64,000 bases of DNA from positions 434,001-498,000 of the forward strand of contig JAMWBK010000007.1 in assembly GCA_029953675.1 (NCBI GenBank), in the 5' to 3' direction. Each line of letters begins with the position of its first letter. The first letter of the stretch is position 1. This document shows positions 34,801 through 45,177 of the stretch, piece by piece. Made by a program: the position numbers and the translations under genes. The DNA comes from Rhodosorus marinus (taxonomy: Eukaryota > Rhodophyta > Stylonematophyceae > Stylonematales > Stylonemataceae). The notes under the pieces are model-generated. The model was not told the DNA's origin, did not search any database, and saw nothing but the letters and a program-made list of their open reading frames with translations.

Positions 34801-35730
34801 AGGGCTCCAATTCCGGAAGCAGTCTGTCCACCTCATCAACCCCAATTACATGGGATAGTCTGAAGTTCATGCGTCTCTGTCCCTCCAACGGAACCATGTG
34901 AAGTGTCCTGCACAGAGATTTAGATTACATCTCTCGCTCAGTAAAAGGTCGAAGATTCTCCCAAAACGTGCGCTGGATTTTGAAACTCCTTTTGATGGTT
35001 TAACCGTACAAATGCTGCGAAGCTGCTTCAGCTTCCCAGTTTGAGTTGACAAACCTAACCGTGGAGCAGAAAGTAAATAATCAGTTCATTCGTTTGGGCA
35101 ACAAATTCTCTTTCAACGCCAAAAACTCATGGAAGAAATTCTTCTCTGGCGGCGAGGTCACTTACAATGGGTCTTTGTCGGTGCGATTGAGCATCGTCGG
35201 GTAATACCCATCGCCGTCAAAGCTCAACAAGAAATCAACGATTCTGAGGGGGGGAGAGGTGGGGCAGCAAAGAGCCTCTGGTCAGTGACGGTTCTCCGGG
35301 TGTTGCTTTCAAGCGGACGAAGTTAGACAGAAAATCTACAGAACGTACATTCTGGCGAGGTCATCTTTCGTACATTTCCAGGCAGGCGCGCCGCAGCGAG
35401 TCACAAGATCCTCCAAGTCCCGTTTATACAACGATTTAAGCTTTCGCTGCATTTGGTTAACAGGGAGGTGTCCTATTACATGAACAACCACGCAACGATA
35501 GCACACTTTATTGTGAGATTAAGCGACTCCGAAACCCTGAAGGGAATGATCTACTCACGTTTCTCAGCCTCGGAGAACCCTTTAAAGTTCCGAAGAGATT
35601 CGGCATTCGACACCCACGCACCGTAATGCCCTGCCATCCCCAACACTTCCACAAGAACCTTCTGCTGCGTGGGCGTCAACGGCAACCCACGCTCTTGTTG
35701 AAGAAGATCATCAAGCGTAGGACCTGACAT
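31803..35730 (-). CDS. PIAS/SIZ-type SUMO E3 ligase
   Basis: Start ATG at 35728-35730. A SAP DNA-binding motif spans the second exon (RKLKSLYKRDLEDLVTRCGAP, about residues 70-100). After PINIT-region exons that I cannot fully resolve, a MIZ/SP-RING is split by an intron: MKCPLSQGRIDIPVKG, CNHVQCFNLETYL (33560-33640), then QCPVCNQKT (about 33420). The next exon has a strong SUMO-interacting motif VVTIDLTDNDDD near 33140, as in PIAS proteins, and a long Ser/Glu-rich tail with internal repeats. It should transfer SUMO to chromatin and transcription proteins. The stop at 31803 ends the open tail; an extra 3' exon is possible. Confidence 0.85.
32155..32480 (-). repeat. Acidic coding repeats in the SUMO ligase tail
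   Basis: Four to five diverged units of about 60-70 nt coding for variants of ETEEPSLEREPETSNEK. Period and spacing vary in multiples of codons. The tail is probably disordered. Such a repeat can expand or contract without breaking the frame. Confidence 0.7.
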
Positions 35731-35929
35731 CTCTCCCTAAACCCACCGCTCCAAACATATAACTCTCTCTATGTATATGTAGAGATATATGTGAACTGTT
35801 CTTTTCACAAATGCCAACTAGTTTCTCCCAAAACCATCCCCAGCCCACGAACTAACCTTCCCATCAGTCTCTTTCTGTCAACTGATGATCACGCTTCTTC
35901 TGACCAAAAACGGCGTTGTGTGTCCTAAC

Positions 35930-36365
35930 TTAAACGTGCTGCTCCCTCCTCCCCAGCGACTTTCAAGACCAGGAAGCCGCCTTGCCTCTCTGACAACCCT
36001 TGTTCCTCCCTCCTCCTCAACAACTTTGCCCCGTCAAAGCCCAAGAAACCTCGCCTTCCGCCTCTAATCACACGTCCTGCTCACGCCCCTCCAACCGCTT
36101 TCTGCTTTCAAGGCCAAGGAACCGCTTTATGCGTCCCTAACCACACCGAGTTGCTCCTTCCTCATCAACAATTTTCTACTTCAAGACCAAGAAGCCACCT
36201 TTCCGTCTCGTAACCACGACGATTTGCTCCCTCCTCCGCAACGGCTTTCTGGGCTTCCAAAAAAAACAGGACGCCAGCCTTATGTCCCAAACTACGCAGA
36301 CTCACTCCTTCCTCCTCAACAAAATTCTTCGTCAAGAGCAAAAAAATTTCTCATTTATCAACCTG
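35930..36365. repeat. Diverged C/T-rich minisatellite, about 73-nt unit
   Basis: Six diverged units, each with a core like GCTCCCTCCTC-CAACAACTTTC followed by TCAAGACCAAGAAGCC and CCTAACCAC. Unit starts lie near 35930, 35999, 36070, 36148, 36219 and 36294. It lies upstream of the SUMO ligase start, with G/A excess on that gene's coding strand. Plus-strand frames here arise from the skew and change phase between units, so they are probably not coding. Confidence 0.65.
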
Positions 36366-36839
36366 TCAGCTCTCTTCTATCTTTCGTTCTCAACAGCTTC
36401 AGCTCGAGAGGAGAAGACCACCAGTCATTCCGACCTCGGAGACCCTCTCGACTTCCAGTATCGCTTTCTTGTCTTGCGGTTCGTTTGGTTGGCTGGACGG
36501 AAGTATTCTTGTCTTTAACATCGACTTCATCTAGATCCTACCTACCCTGACAATCGTGAAAAAGCAGACGCAGATGGCACGTATCCAACAACCAAAAGCA
36601 CGGTCAGACCGTCAGTGAAGGTCACAAAGGCAGCTCCGCGAAGACTATCAACAGGAACTGAGTCTCGTAGGAAAGTGACACAGAAGTAAAACTAAAAGCT
36701 CTACGCAGACCAGAGGGTATTGAACAAACAGACAAGGGAACGACGAAAGGCGAAACGTAAAGAGTGCGTCATCGTCCCAGCGTTCTGTGACTGTTTTCAA
36801 GCAACTGCATTGAACTAGCTTCAGAATCACGATCGCGGC

Positions 36840-37600
36840 GTGTATGACGAGGAGCTTCTCCGTCTTCTTCGTGACGAACATCGAGGCGAGCTAAATTGGG
36901 CGAGGGAGGGAGTGGTTGGGAGGGCGGAGGGGGACGGAGAAGGGTTGTCGAGTTTACTCTTAGGTACTTCAGCTGTGGTGATGTTTTTGCAAGACCGATT
37001 TTTGGGACGATGGAGTTGTGACTGAAGTGGTGGGTTTGAGAGTATGGTTTTCCCTCCCAGCGCGTTCATGAAGGTGGAGTTGTAAATATCTTGGTGTGTT
37101 TTGAATGGGTTAGGAAGGAGAAAAGGGGGGAGGGATTGTGGGTTTTTCTTGAGTACTTTCAGAAGAGTGAGATCGAGGGGATGGCTTCTATTGGCTCCAA
37201 AGTCAATTTTCAATATCGTTGTTCGCGTTCGGAGGAGTTGTGTAACCGAACGGTTGCGTTTGAGAATCCTGGGTGAGAGGAACCATGGACTTTTCGTGGG
37301 TACTTTAGAACCCGTGATGCTGGTCCAGCTTAATTGCCGTGAAGGCGGAGTTGTAGCTGAAGTGGTATTTAGGAGACCATGATTTGAGACAGAGACGGTG
37401 GAGCGTGGGACGCAATGATATCGAGGCGTAAAAAATGAGCCAGGAAGTGAGACACTGTGTTCGGGTTTCCTTGTTGTTTCGGAACCCGTGATGTTGGTCA
37501 ATGTGTCTCGACAAGATTGGTGCAACCGAAGCCTTTTCTTTGGTACTTCAGGACTCGTGGTCTTGATGGGAGAGATATCGAAGAACTCTTTCCCTCGGAC
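36840..37600. repeat. Diverged G/T-rich repeat region
   Basis: Irregular repeats on the plus strand: the word GGTACTTCAG or GTACTTTAG with GTGATG-like follow-up near 36963, 37153, 37301, 37477 and 37538, and GGAGTTGTAGCTGAAGTGG near 37008 and 37340. The opposite strand is open for 274 codons (36827-37651) with S/T/P/K-rich repeats, but the long frame follows from the strand skew. I regard it as repeat DNA; a low-complexity protein is not excluded. Confidence 0.5.
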
Positions 37601-37651
37601 CGCCATGAGGAAGCGAGACTCAGCATTTATTCCACTGCACGTTCCCCTCAT

Positions 37652-38939
37652 CTCTACCTGAAGATTAAATGTTTGCTCGAATCCAATTCAACGCGGCAGA
37701 CCACCGACGCCATCCCCAATGACCAACCACAGCCGTAGAGAGTCATCTTCGCTCCAACTCCCGCTACACCTGATCCTGGAAAACTTCTGCCATAATACCA
37801 ACCATGTGTGGTCCATAGTAATCTAAGGCAGTAAAGACTCGAAAAGCCTTCAGAGAAGCTACTCCCCCACCTAAACAGCACTCACCAGTCCCGCATCGCT
37901 AAGCGCTAAAGGTTCACACCAACCTAAACAAGAAAATGCACCGAACTTTTGCAAAAGGGCACAACAAGTTCAATCATAATAACAATCATTTTAAGATATT
38001 GAATATTTAAATATATCTCAAACCCGAGATCCAAGTGTCAGACAGCGGACACAACAACCCCTTGCAGAGAAACGGGTGGAAACGCTTTAATCCATGTTTC
38101 TTGTAATATAAAATAAAAGGATGGTTTGCTATGAAAGGTGGGGAACGTACCTAACCCCTGTCCTGAAGCAACTTTGTGGGGCTTTTGTCAACTCGCCGTG
38201 ATGTTTGGTCTAGTTTTGGCTCTCGCATAGGGTTGTCGTCTCTGAACAAGGCGAGTTGCGGACCTTTGCGATCACTAATGATGAAGTCTGTAGGAGCACA
38301 CCGGTAGGTGATTTCAGCATCCCCAAGCATCTTGACACTCTCCCTCCTCCTCTCCACGATGGGGAGCCACTGCCGCTATCAGGGCGCACCCTTCGACACT
38401 AACGCGCCGTTGGAAAGCTAGAGCCAACAAAGCTCAACGAGGAGACCAAACCCGAGGCTTCTGCAGCGGGATCACGAAAACAGTCTTGGTGCTAAGGTGC
38501 GCCTAAACTCTCAACGAAAGCGACTAACTTCAATGACTAGCGGGACAAACCGGTGTGCACTGCCGACACCAGACCGGTCATCCCGGACACGCTAACAAAA
38601 AATTCTTAACTCTCTACCATGGCACCTCTCTAAATTTACACCACACACCCCTAATTAAACCAGTATTTATTCCTATTATTCAATGATATATCTTACATCT
38701 AGACTAATCAACCTAGTTACCTTTTTTTACGCTGTGGACTGTCATCCTAAAATCTATCTATTTGAGAATATCTTTCTAAATTATACCTACCACTTAAAAA
38801 TCCCCCCCCCCACCCGCTTTCAAAAAGTCCAACCCACTTCGAGAATGTCTACGTTAATTAACAACAATTATTGCCCAGAAGAAAATTAATTTTATGATTA
38901 TTCTATATAAATATGCTAAATGTATCTTAAATTTCTAGT
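37652..38939. other. Intergenic region ending in an AT-rich island
   Basis: No supported gene. AT-rich patches at about 37960-38020 and 38600-38940, and a run of C at about 38800. Short frames at 38151-38357 (-) are not recognised. Confidence 0.35.
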
Positions 38940-39316
38940 TATGGTTTTTTTGGGGTTGGTTATGACGGTCATGGGCGAAGCTTTTAGTTCACCGTTTCTT
39001 GGTTGGGTTTCTGGAAGGTTTGAAGAAATGCCCTTTTTTGGAGGGTTTTTCGAAGGTGGATAAGAAGGGAAGTTGGGTTTGGGAGTTTTGGTGGAAGGAA
39101 AGGGGGAGGAGGAAGAGGGAGGGATGGCGGATTGGTAGAGGTTGGACAGACATGGTGTTGTGAGCTCTAGTAGCTTTTTGCCTTCTGTTGGTCCGTTTTT
39201 CTTTGGTAGTGAGGGTATTTGTACTTGTTTTGTACCTGAGGAGGTAGCTGGAGGATTGTGTTTTTGGTCCGTGTCTGTTGAAGGAGGGGATTGGTCTTGG
39301 AGTGTTTCGGTTGGAG

Positions 39317-39787
39317 ATGGCTTGTTTTGTAGGGAGTGGATTCGGGTACGGGAGTGTGAGCAAGCGAAGGCGGGTTTTTAAATGTGGGAGGATGCGTATG
39401 GCTGGGAATGATATGGATGATCAGAAGCTGAACGCGGAGTTGCAGAGGAGAGTAAGGGAGCTGTTTGGGAGCGCCCAGGGGGAGAGTCTGAACGGTGTTC
39501 CGGATAGGAAAGAGGGGGAGTACAGTTTCGAGCCGCAGAATTCTGGGGACCCTTTGAGCGCGCCCTCCAGAGGAAGTAGACAGGATGCTCTGTTTACGCT
39601 CACGTCGATTGCCGTTATGTCCGTGATTGCGGGAATACTTTTCACGTTCCTTTTTGAGTCGGGTTACATCCATGACGCGTCCCAAGATCGTCCGTACTAT
39701 AACATGCCTACGTATGGTACAACCTCTTACATCGAACCAGTTGAGCTTCTCACAAAAGAATTCGGAGCAATGGAGAAAGGCGAATGA
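39317..39787 (+). CDS. Plastid-type single-pass membrane protein, unknown function
   Basis: Intronless, 156 aa. Starts MACFVGSGFGYGSVSKRRR, a good red-algal-type transit peptide (Phe at position 4, then basic). A hydrophilic, charged central part leads to one membrane span (about residues 95-113, LTSIAVMSVIAGILFTFLF) and a short polar tail with MPTYGTTSYIEP. I do not recognise the family. A small membrane protein of thylakoid or envelope is the simplest reading. An upstream in-frame start at 39278 exists, but the leader there is G/T-rich like other 5' UTRs in this window. Confidence 0.6.
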   Translation: MACFVGSGFGYGSVSKRRRVFKCGRMRMAGNDMDDQKLNAELQRRVRELFGSAQGESLNGVPDRKEGEYSFEPQNSGDPLSAPSRGSRQDALFTLTSIAVMSVIAGILFTFLFESGYIHDASQDRPYYNMPTYGTTSYIEPVELLTKEFGAMEKGE

Positions 39788-40327
39788 GAAGGTCTCGGAG
39801 TAGAAAGTTGGATTGGGGGGCACTGCTGAGTGAACCCAGGGTAGATGGGAAGGGATTGGGAATAGGACCTTTGGGGAAAAGGCGAAAAAACTGGCTTCTT
39901 CTTCTTGTCTTTGTGGTTGAGAGCTGTAGTGGTCGGACTTCGTGTCTCTCCTGAGGATCCTCCACTAGCATTGACTCAACGAACTGTATAGAAGAATAAA
40001 TTTTGCTTGCAGGGCAGACCGCTTAGGTCGTCCCTGACTTCACAGACTTTCTTGAATTTGCTGCTACGGTGTTGTTTTTTTTTAATGTTTGATCGAAGCT
40101 GTGGAGCCTGTGCTTGGCACAAGTGCTGCTGCTTGACGACTTAAGAATTCTTTTTTTCGGTTCCTATATGCATACCCGACACATCGAGAATTCGTTCACT
40201 AAAGGACACGGAATCTGCGCAGAAAGTTTCCAGTCTGTTCCTCTTTTGGGGGTTGCAGTTCACATTTGATAAGTGTTTACTCCCGCTTACGGTATATATA
40301 GGCGAAGTACGCTTTCGAGAAAAGCCT
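39788..40327. other. Convergent spacer
   Basis: 3' flanks of the membrane-protein gene and of CtpA, which face each other. T-runs near 40075 and 40150. No gene seen. Confidence 0.35.
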
Positions 40328-41779
40328 TCAGCGAACTGGAGTGCACGCCTTCAAAAGTCCGCTAACCTCTTCAAAATCTATAGAGTCCAAGCGCGCGTCG
40401 AAAAGCCTTCCAGGTTGCCGCATGGCAATATCTGGCGATATGCCCATCCCATTAATCTCGTTTCCCTTTGGTGTTAAATACTTGGCAACAGTGAGCACGA
40501 CCGCAGACCCATCAGAAAGACCGAATACCCCTAAGGAGCGAGTAACATCAGTGAGAGCTCAGATCTTGTCCCCGCTCACAGACCCTTGTTAACATAGACG
40601 AATGGACCCCAAAGCGTACCTTGGATAACGCCCTTGCCGTAGGTAGTTTGGCCCACCGACACGGCTCTACAATTCTCTCTCAGCGCTGAGAGAAGCACCT
40701 CGCTCGCGCTTGCACTATACTTGTCAGTTATCACTACCATCGGCTCGCGTATGAGGTCATGTTTGCCTACTTCCTTGGCGAAAAGAGTGCTCTGATGCCC
40801 AGTCTTGTCTGTTACCTTTATGGCCGGGACGTTGCTGTCCATGAAAAGACCCGCGACATCAAGGGCCCCCTCGACAACCCCGCCCAAGTTTGATCTGAGA
40901 TCCAGAGCATAGTAATCGGGCTTCTCCTTCTCAAGTTCCTGAATCGCATCTCTAACGCCGAGGTTGCTGGCTGCATTGAATTCCTTCATACGTATGTACC
41001 CAACGCGCTTTCCGTTCACTTCCTGGTTGCGAGGAGGATGCACGCGTTCAGTCGATTCTGGCAGACTTCGGTCAGGAAAGCAAACGCCTGGAACGTACCT
41101 TCATTTTGTACTTTACAGGATTCTCGACCGTACTTTTCCTCACAAGCGTCACCTCACGGGCAGGTTGATCCGCGGTCTTCAAAAGTAAGGTAACCGAGGA
41201 TCCTTCTTCCCCTTGCAACATCTCCAGAGCACTCGCGGGGGTCAAGTGGCTGCTTGGGATTCCGGCAATTGCTTCTACAACATCCCCGCGACGCACAGAC
41301 TCCTGCGCAGCGGAAGTGTCTGGACGCGGAGTGGATGCAACAATGAACCGTCCTAGCTGATCTGATGAAAGCAGCAGGCCCAAGCCAGTGATGTCGTACT
41401 TGGCGAGCTTATTGAAGTCTTCCGGTGTCAAAAAGCGCGCATACTTGTCCTCCAGAGACTTCATCATGCGTCGAATTGTAGCGTACGCCTCATCCCTCTC
41501 CTTAGGCTGATCCTTTGTAGATTGAAGAAGCACAGCATCGAGGTCAATACCAGCGATGTTGAGAGAATTCCTCTTTACAAGCTCCGCAGCTTCCCTCACT
41601 ATATCGTTGTTGATATCAGCCGAGACAACGCCTGCGGGGCCGCCGGCAGCAAGCGCGAATCCAAGCATGGCTCCAGCAGCACCAGCCCGGACACACCTTC
41701 CCCAGTTCAATCTGCATACCACCGCCGTCCTACCAGCCCGGCCAGACCCTCCAACTCCTACACCAGCAATAAACCCCAT
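40328..41779 (-). CDS. ctpA: C-terminal processing protease CtpA (plastid lumen)
   Basis: Three exons (41095-41779, 40584-41057, 40328-40530) give 453 aa. N-terminus MGFIAGVGVGG... is a transit peptide; a second, hydrophobic segment (AGAMLGFALAAGGPAG) ending VSA indicates export to the thylakoid lumen. Then a PDZ domain (GLGLLLSSDQLGRFIVAS ... RRGDVVEAIAG) and the S41 peptidase fold with LDLRSNLGG, the nucleophile Ser in KYSASASEVLLSAL (about residue 347) and the general-base Lys in TYGKGVIQ. CtpA cleaves the C-terminus of photosystem II D1 so that the manganese cluster can assemble. The first intron is only 37 nt, with a weak GTTCCA donor, chosen because it keeps the frame. An upstream Met at 41830 is less likely. 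Confidence 0.9.
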
Positions 41780-43841
41780 CGCTTCAAAGCTTTCTATCCC
41801 AAACCTCCCATTTGTAAAAACAGACAACAAGAAAACTTGCTAAAGCTGAATCCCACAAACTGAACACAGACCCTACTCCAGTCGATCCTTCAAGATCGGG
41901 TCCCCCCCTCTTTAAGAAGGCAAAAAAAAAAAATTAGCTCCCACTCCCAAGCCCTGGAATCCAGTCCCCCAAAATTCTCACTTCACGCTGACTCCTAACT
42001 CACCCAGATCAATCTCCAGCAAACTTCGTCATCAAAAACCTTTGGCTCGGTTGCACACTATCCTATATAGAAAAAAGAGCTTTCCAGCCTTCCACACGTC
42101 GTCCTCACGAAAGGTCCACCATCATTCTCCACCACGGTCATCAGTGATTGTTTCCAATCTCCAAGCCCTCCCACGAGCCGCCCCCCTTTTTCATCATCCC
42201 GTACCCCTTACCTTTTTCCAACATTTATGAATAAAACTTAAAAAACCATATATCCTCTATGTTATTTCACTATTCATATATTTAAAATCAAATTATATAT
42301 TGACGCGTGGCGTTGATTTATTTATATTAATATTCATTACATATTATCCAATTATTTAATATCCACGTGTCTATAAGAGGATTTTTCACGATATAAATTG
42401 GGTAAGAATAGTATTGGTTTTATTTTATGAATTAGATGTATTTTTAAACGAATTAAGTTCTAACGCGTGGCCTTATGTCCGAATTTTTATCACTATATCT
42501 TCTATTTAATTCAATTGTCTATATCCACGCGTCCTAAAAGTTAGTCTCGAATTTGGATTGGATAAACGTGTTTATTTGTGAAAAATAAGGTTCGCGCTTT
42601 TTTTGGATGGTCGTTGGCTTACTGAGAGAGCGCGAGTTAGGACTGTTCGGGGTCCTGTGGGAGCTGACTTTGGAGAGGTGCTGAACAGAATGTACTGCCT
42701 TTTGCATAAGTTTATCATGTTTTTAAGAATCTATGGTCTTGTATTTCTCTTGAATGTGAAGGCGCTGCTCGTCGGTTTGAGCATTTCCGCTGAGATGACC
42801 AAAAGCATAGGATGTAGATGAGTTACAGACAAGGACATTAATGGATGCATATCAGTTGCACGGAAGAAAACTACTGTGGTCCGTAAAATCTAGGATGCAA
42901 GTTAGTTATAGACAGGATTGTTGCTGTTATCATGATAAAGACGTGACGCAGATGTTGGACAGCCAGTGGATAGCTTCTAGGCGAAGGAACGGTCAATCTC
43001 AAGTCGCTTCTAGCGCAGCACAATTCTGCTCTCGTGGACCGTGACGATCGAGTATCGGATCACTTATAAATACTAGCGGATTACTTACACATGGAGTTTT
43101 TGACTTCTGTCAAAGCGCAACCAACGGATGAATGACAAGCTTGAGCCAGACTCGTGTCTGTGAGAGATGATTTAGCTCCGCTGGAACTGTTCCGAGTTCA
43201 TCTAAAATTTCTTGCAGTAATTTCGAGGCTTATGATTCTGAAGTATTTCGAGAGTTTCCCTGACCCACCCCCGAAGTCGCCTCAGTACACTACCACATCA
43301 GCCCGTCTTCGCCGATTCAGCTTTAATGTCAAAACTGTTTTTACGGAACGCTCTCTACTGATCACCAGGACAAGAACTTACAGCAGACCATCCAAAAATT
43401 CCAGAACGGAAAAGCCGTTGATAACCGAATCCACTTCGTCCTAATGAAAGTAGACCCGTTCCTACCATTCGCTCTATTGGCATGGTGGAAATGGTCCGGA
43501 AACTGGCCGCTCGTTGGCCGGTCAAGGTTTTGGTCCCCAAACGACGTCTCCAATTCCAAGCGAACAGACTGCTAGTGCCTTGCCAGACGAAACGTTGGAA
43601 CGAATCAGCCAGAGCTTGTAACTGAATCTACAGGACTTCAGAAGCCCTGTTGAAAACCTCAAAAGCTGTAGAACAGAATCGACATCTAAAGCAAAAACCC
43701 GATGTTCATCCTCGTGAGTAGCAACCGACACGCTCCGACAGTACCGCGAAGGTGGGCAGGATGTTTGAAGCTGTTTGCTGGAGTGTTGGGGAAGTATGCT
43801 GGAGAGCTTTCCAGAGTCTTTATAGGGCAGAAGATTAAATT
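41780..43841. other. Intergenic region with A/C-rich leader and AT-rich island
   Basis: The CtpA-proximal 400 nt are A/C-rich on the plus strand (G/T on the CtpA strand). An AT-rich island follows at about 42220-42600 with repeated CCACGYGTC-like words. The remainder to 43841 holds short frames with no recognised motif. Confidence 0.4.
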
Positions 43842-45177
43842 ATGCCCGGCTTCAACATCAAGAAGAAGAAGCAGTACGGTTTGGTCGCAGGGGGTTCGAA
43901 GAAACCTTTGTTTGGTGGCGGTTCTGGGGATGATGGAGAGAGTGACGATGAAGATGATATCGCGGCTTCGATTGCGCGGGAGTCGGCGATCAAGAAGGCA
44001 AAGGCTGAACGTGAGAGAGCTGAGAAGCTGGTAGAGGATGATCCCAACCTATACGACTACGATGGGGCCTATGATGCGCTTCAGAAGGAGAGGAAGTAAG
44101 TATCTTGATCGCCGCTTGTTTTACGGGAAGCGGGAGACGAGAGATTTGGTGATGGCTAAGCGTATGTTCGGGTTTCACAACCATTTAATGATGCTTTTGA
44201 TAGAGCTCAGAAGGATTCGAAGAAGAATGCTCCGAGAGAAAGCAAGTACATCTCAAAGCTGAAGGCGACAGCAGAAGATAGACAGGAAGAACACGAACGA
44301 GTTATGGAGAGAAAGATCCAGCGTGAACAAGAAGAAGATGTGAGCATCTGCCAAAGAAACTCCGTTTCATCAGATTTTTTGCCTGACCTCCTTCAGACTT
44401 GGTATTGCAATTCTCTAGGCGCATCTCTACGGTGATAAGGAGAAGTTCGTCACCCGGGCGTACAAAGAGAAGCTTGATGAGAGAAAACAAAAAGATGCAG
44501 AACGCGAAGCAAAGGAGAAAGCGGAGGAAGCCTCTGATTCAGCTGGAAGGAAGAACATGACGTCGTTCTATTACAATATGCTCAATCGAGAGCAGCCAGC
44601 TGAGGGCAAGGTATCAAACCTCACACATAGTGAACAGGCAAACGTCTACCCAATAGTAGACTCCTGAACCGCTTCGTCTTCATCGTACTCCTTCCCACGG
44701 CAGACGAAAGACGCTGATCAGACTCTCAACGCCGCAGAAGAAGATGATCACCGCGCAGCCCGTGGCATGTCGCTGTCTCTCAAGAATGCAGATCCGAAGT
44801 TTGAAGAAGCACAGCACTCCTCCCAGCCTAGGAGAGGAGATTCAGACAGAACTAATGATGAACAAGGTTCCCGGCCAGGTAAGGCTGCTGAGCAGAGAGG
44901 GAAAGATATTCCGGATACTTGATGGGCTAAAGACCATCATTTGGGATGTCCTAGATCTTGGCGTCACTCATGTAAAAGGATTTCTTACCCCTTTACTCTT
45001 GCTGAGATAGGTGCGACCGAAGCTCAACCCGAGGCTAAGAAAGAAACCAAGCGCGAGCGCGCCGTTCGGCTCAACAAGAGAAGAAACGACGATGCCGCGA
45101 TTGAAGCGGCAAGACAAAGGTATTTTAAGCGAGTTGCTGAGAAGGAGGAAAAGACGGCGGAAGGAGCTAGGACGTGA
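43842..45177 (+). CDS. NSRP1/CCDC55-like nuclear speckle splicing regulator
   Basis: Five exons (43842-44095, 44204-44339, 44419-44610, 44704-44878, 45011-45177) give 307 aa. Matches DUF2040/NSRP1: KKKQYGLVAG at the start, PNLYDYDGAYDALQ, the charged coiled coil SKYISKLKATAEDRQEEHERVMERKIQRE (given here in part), YGDKEKFVTRAYKEKL and NMTSFYYNMLN. Human NSRP1 is a nuclear speckle protein that affects splice-site choice. The C-terminal KRERAVRLNKRR and RQRYFKRVAEKE are basic and could be a nuclear localisation signal. Very high Lys/Glu content and no globular domain beyond the coiled coil. Confidence 0.85.
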
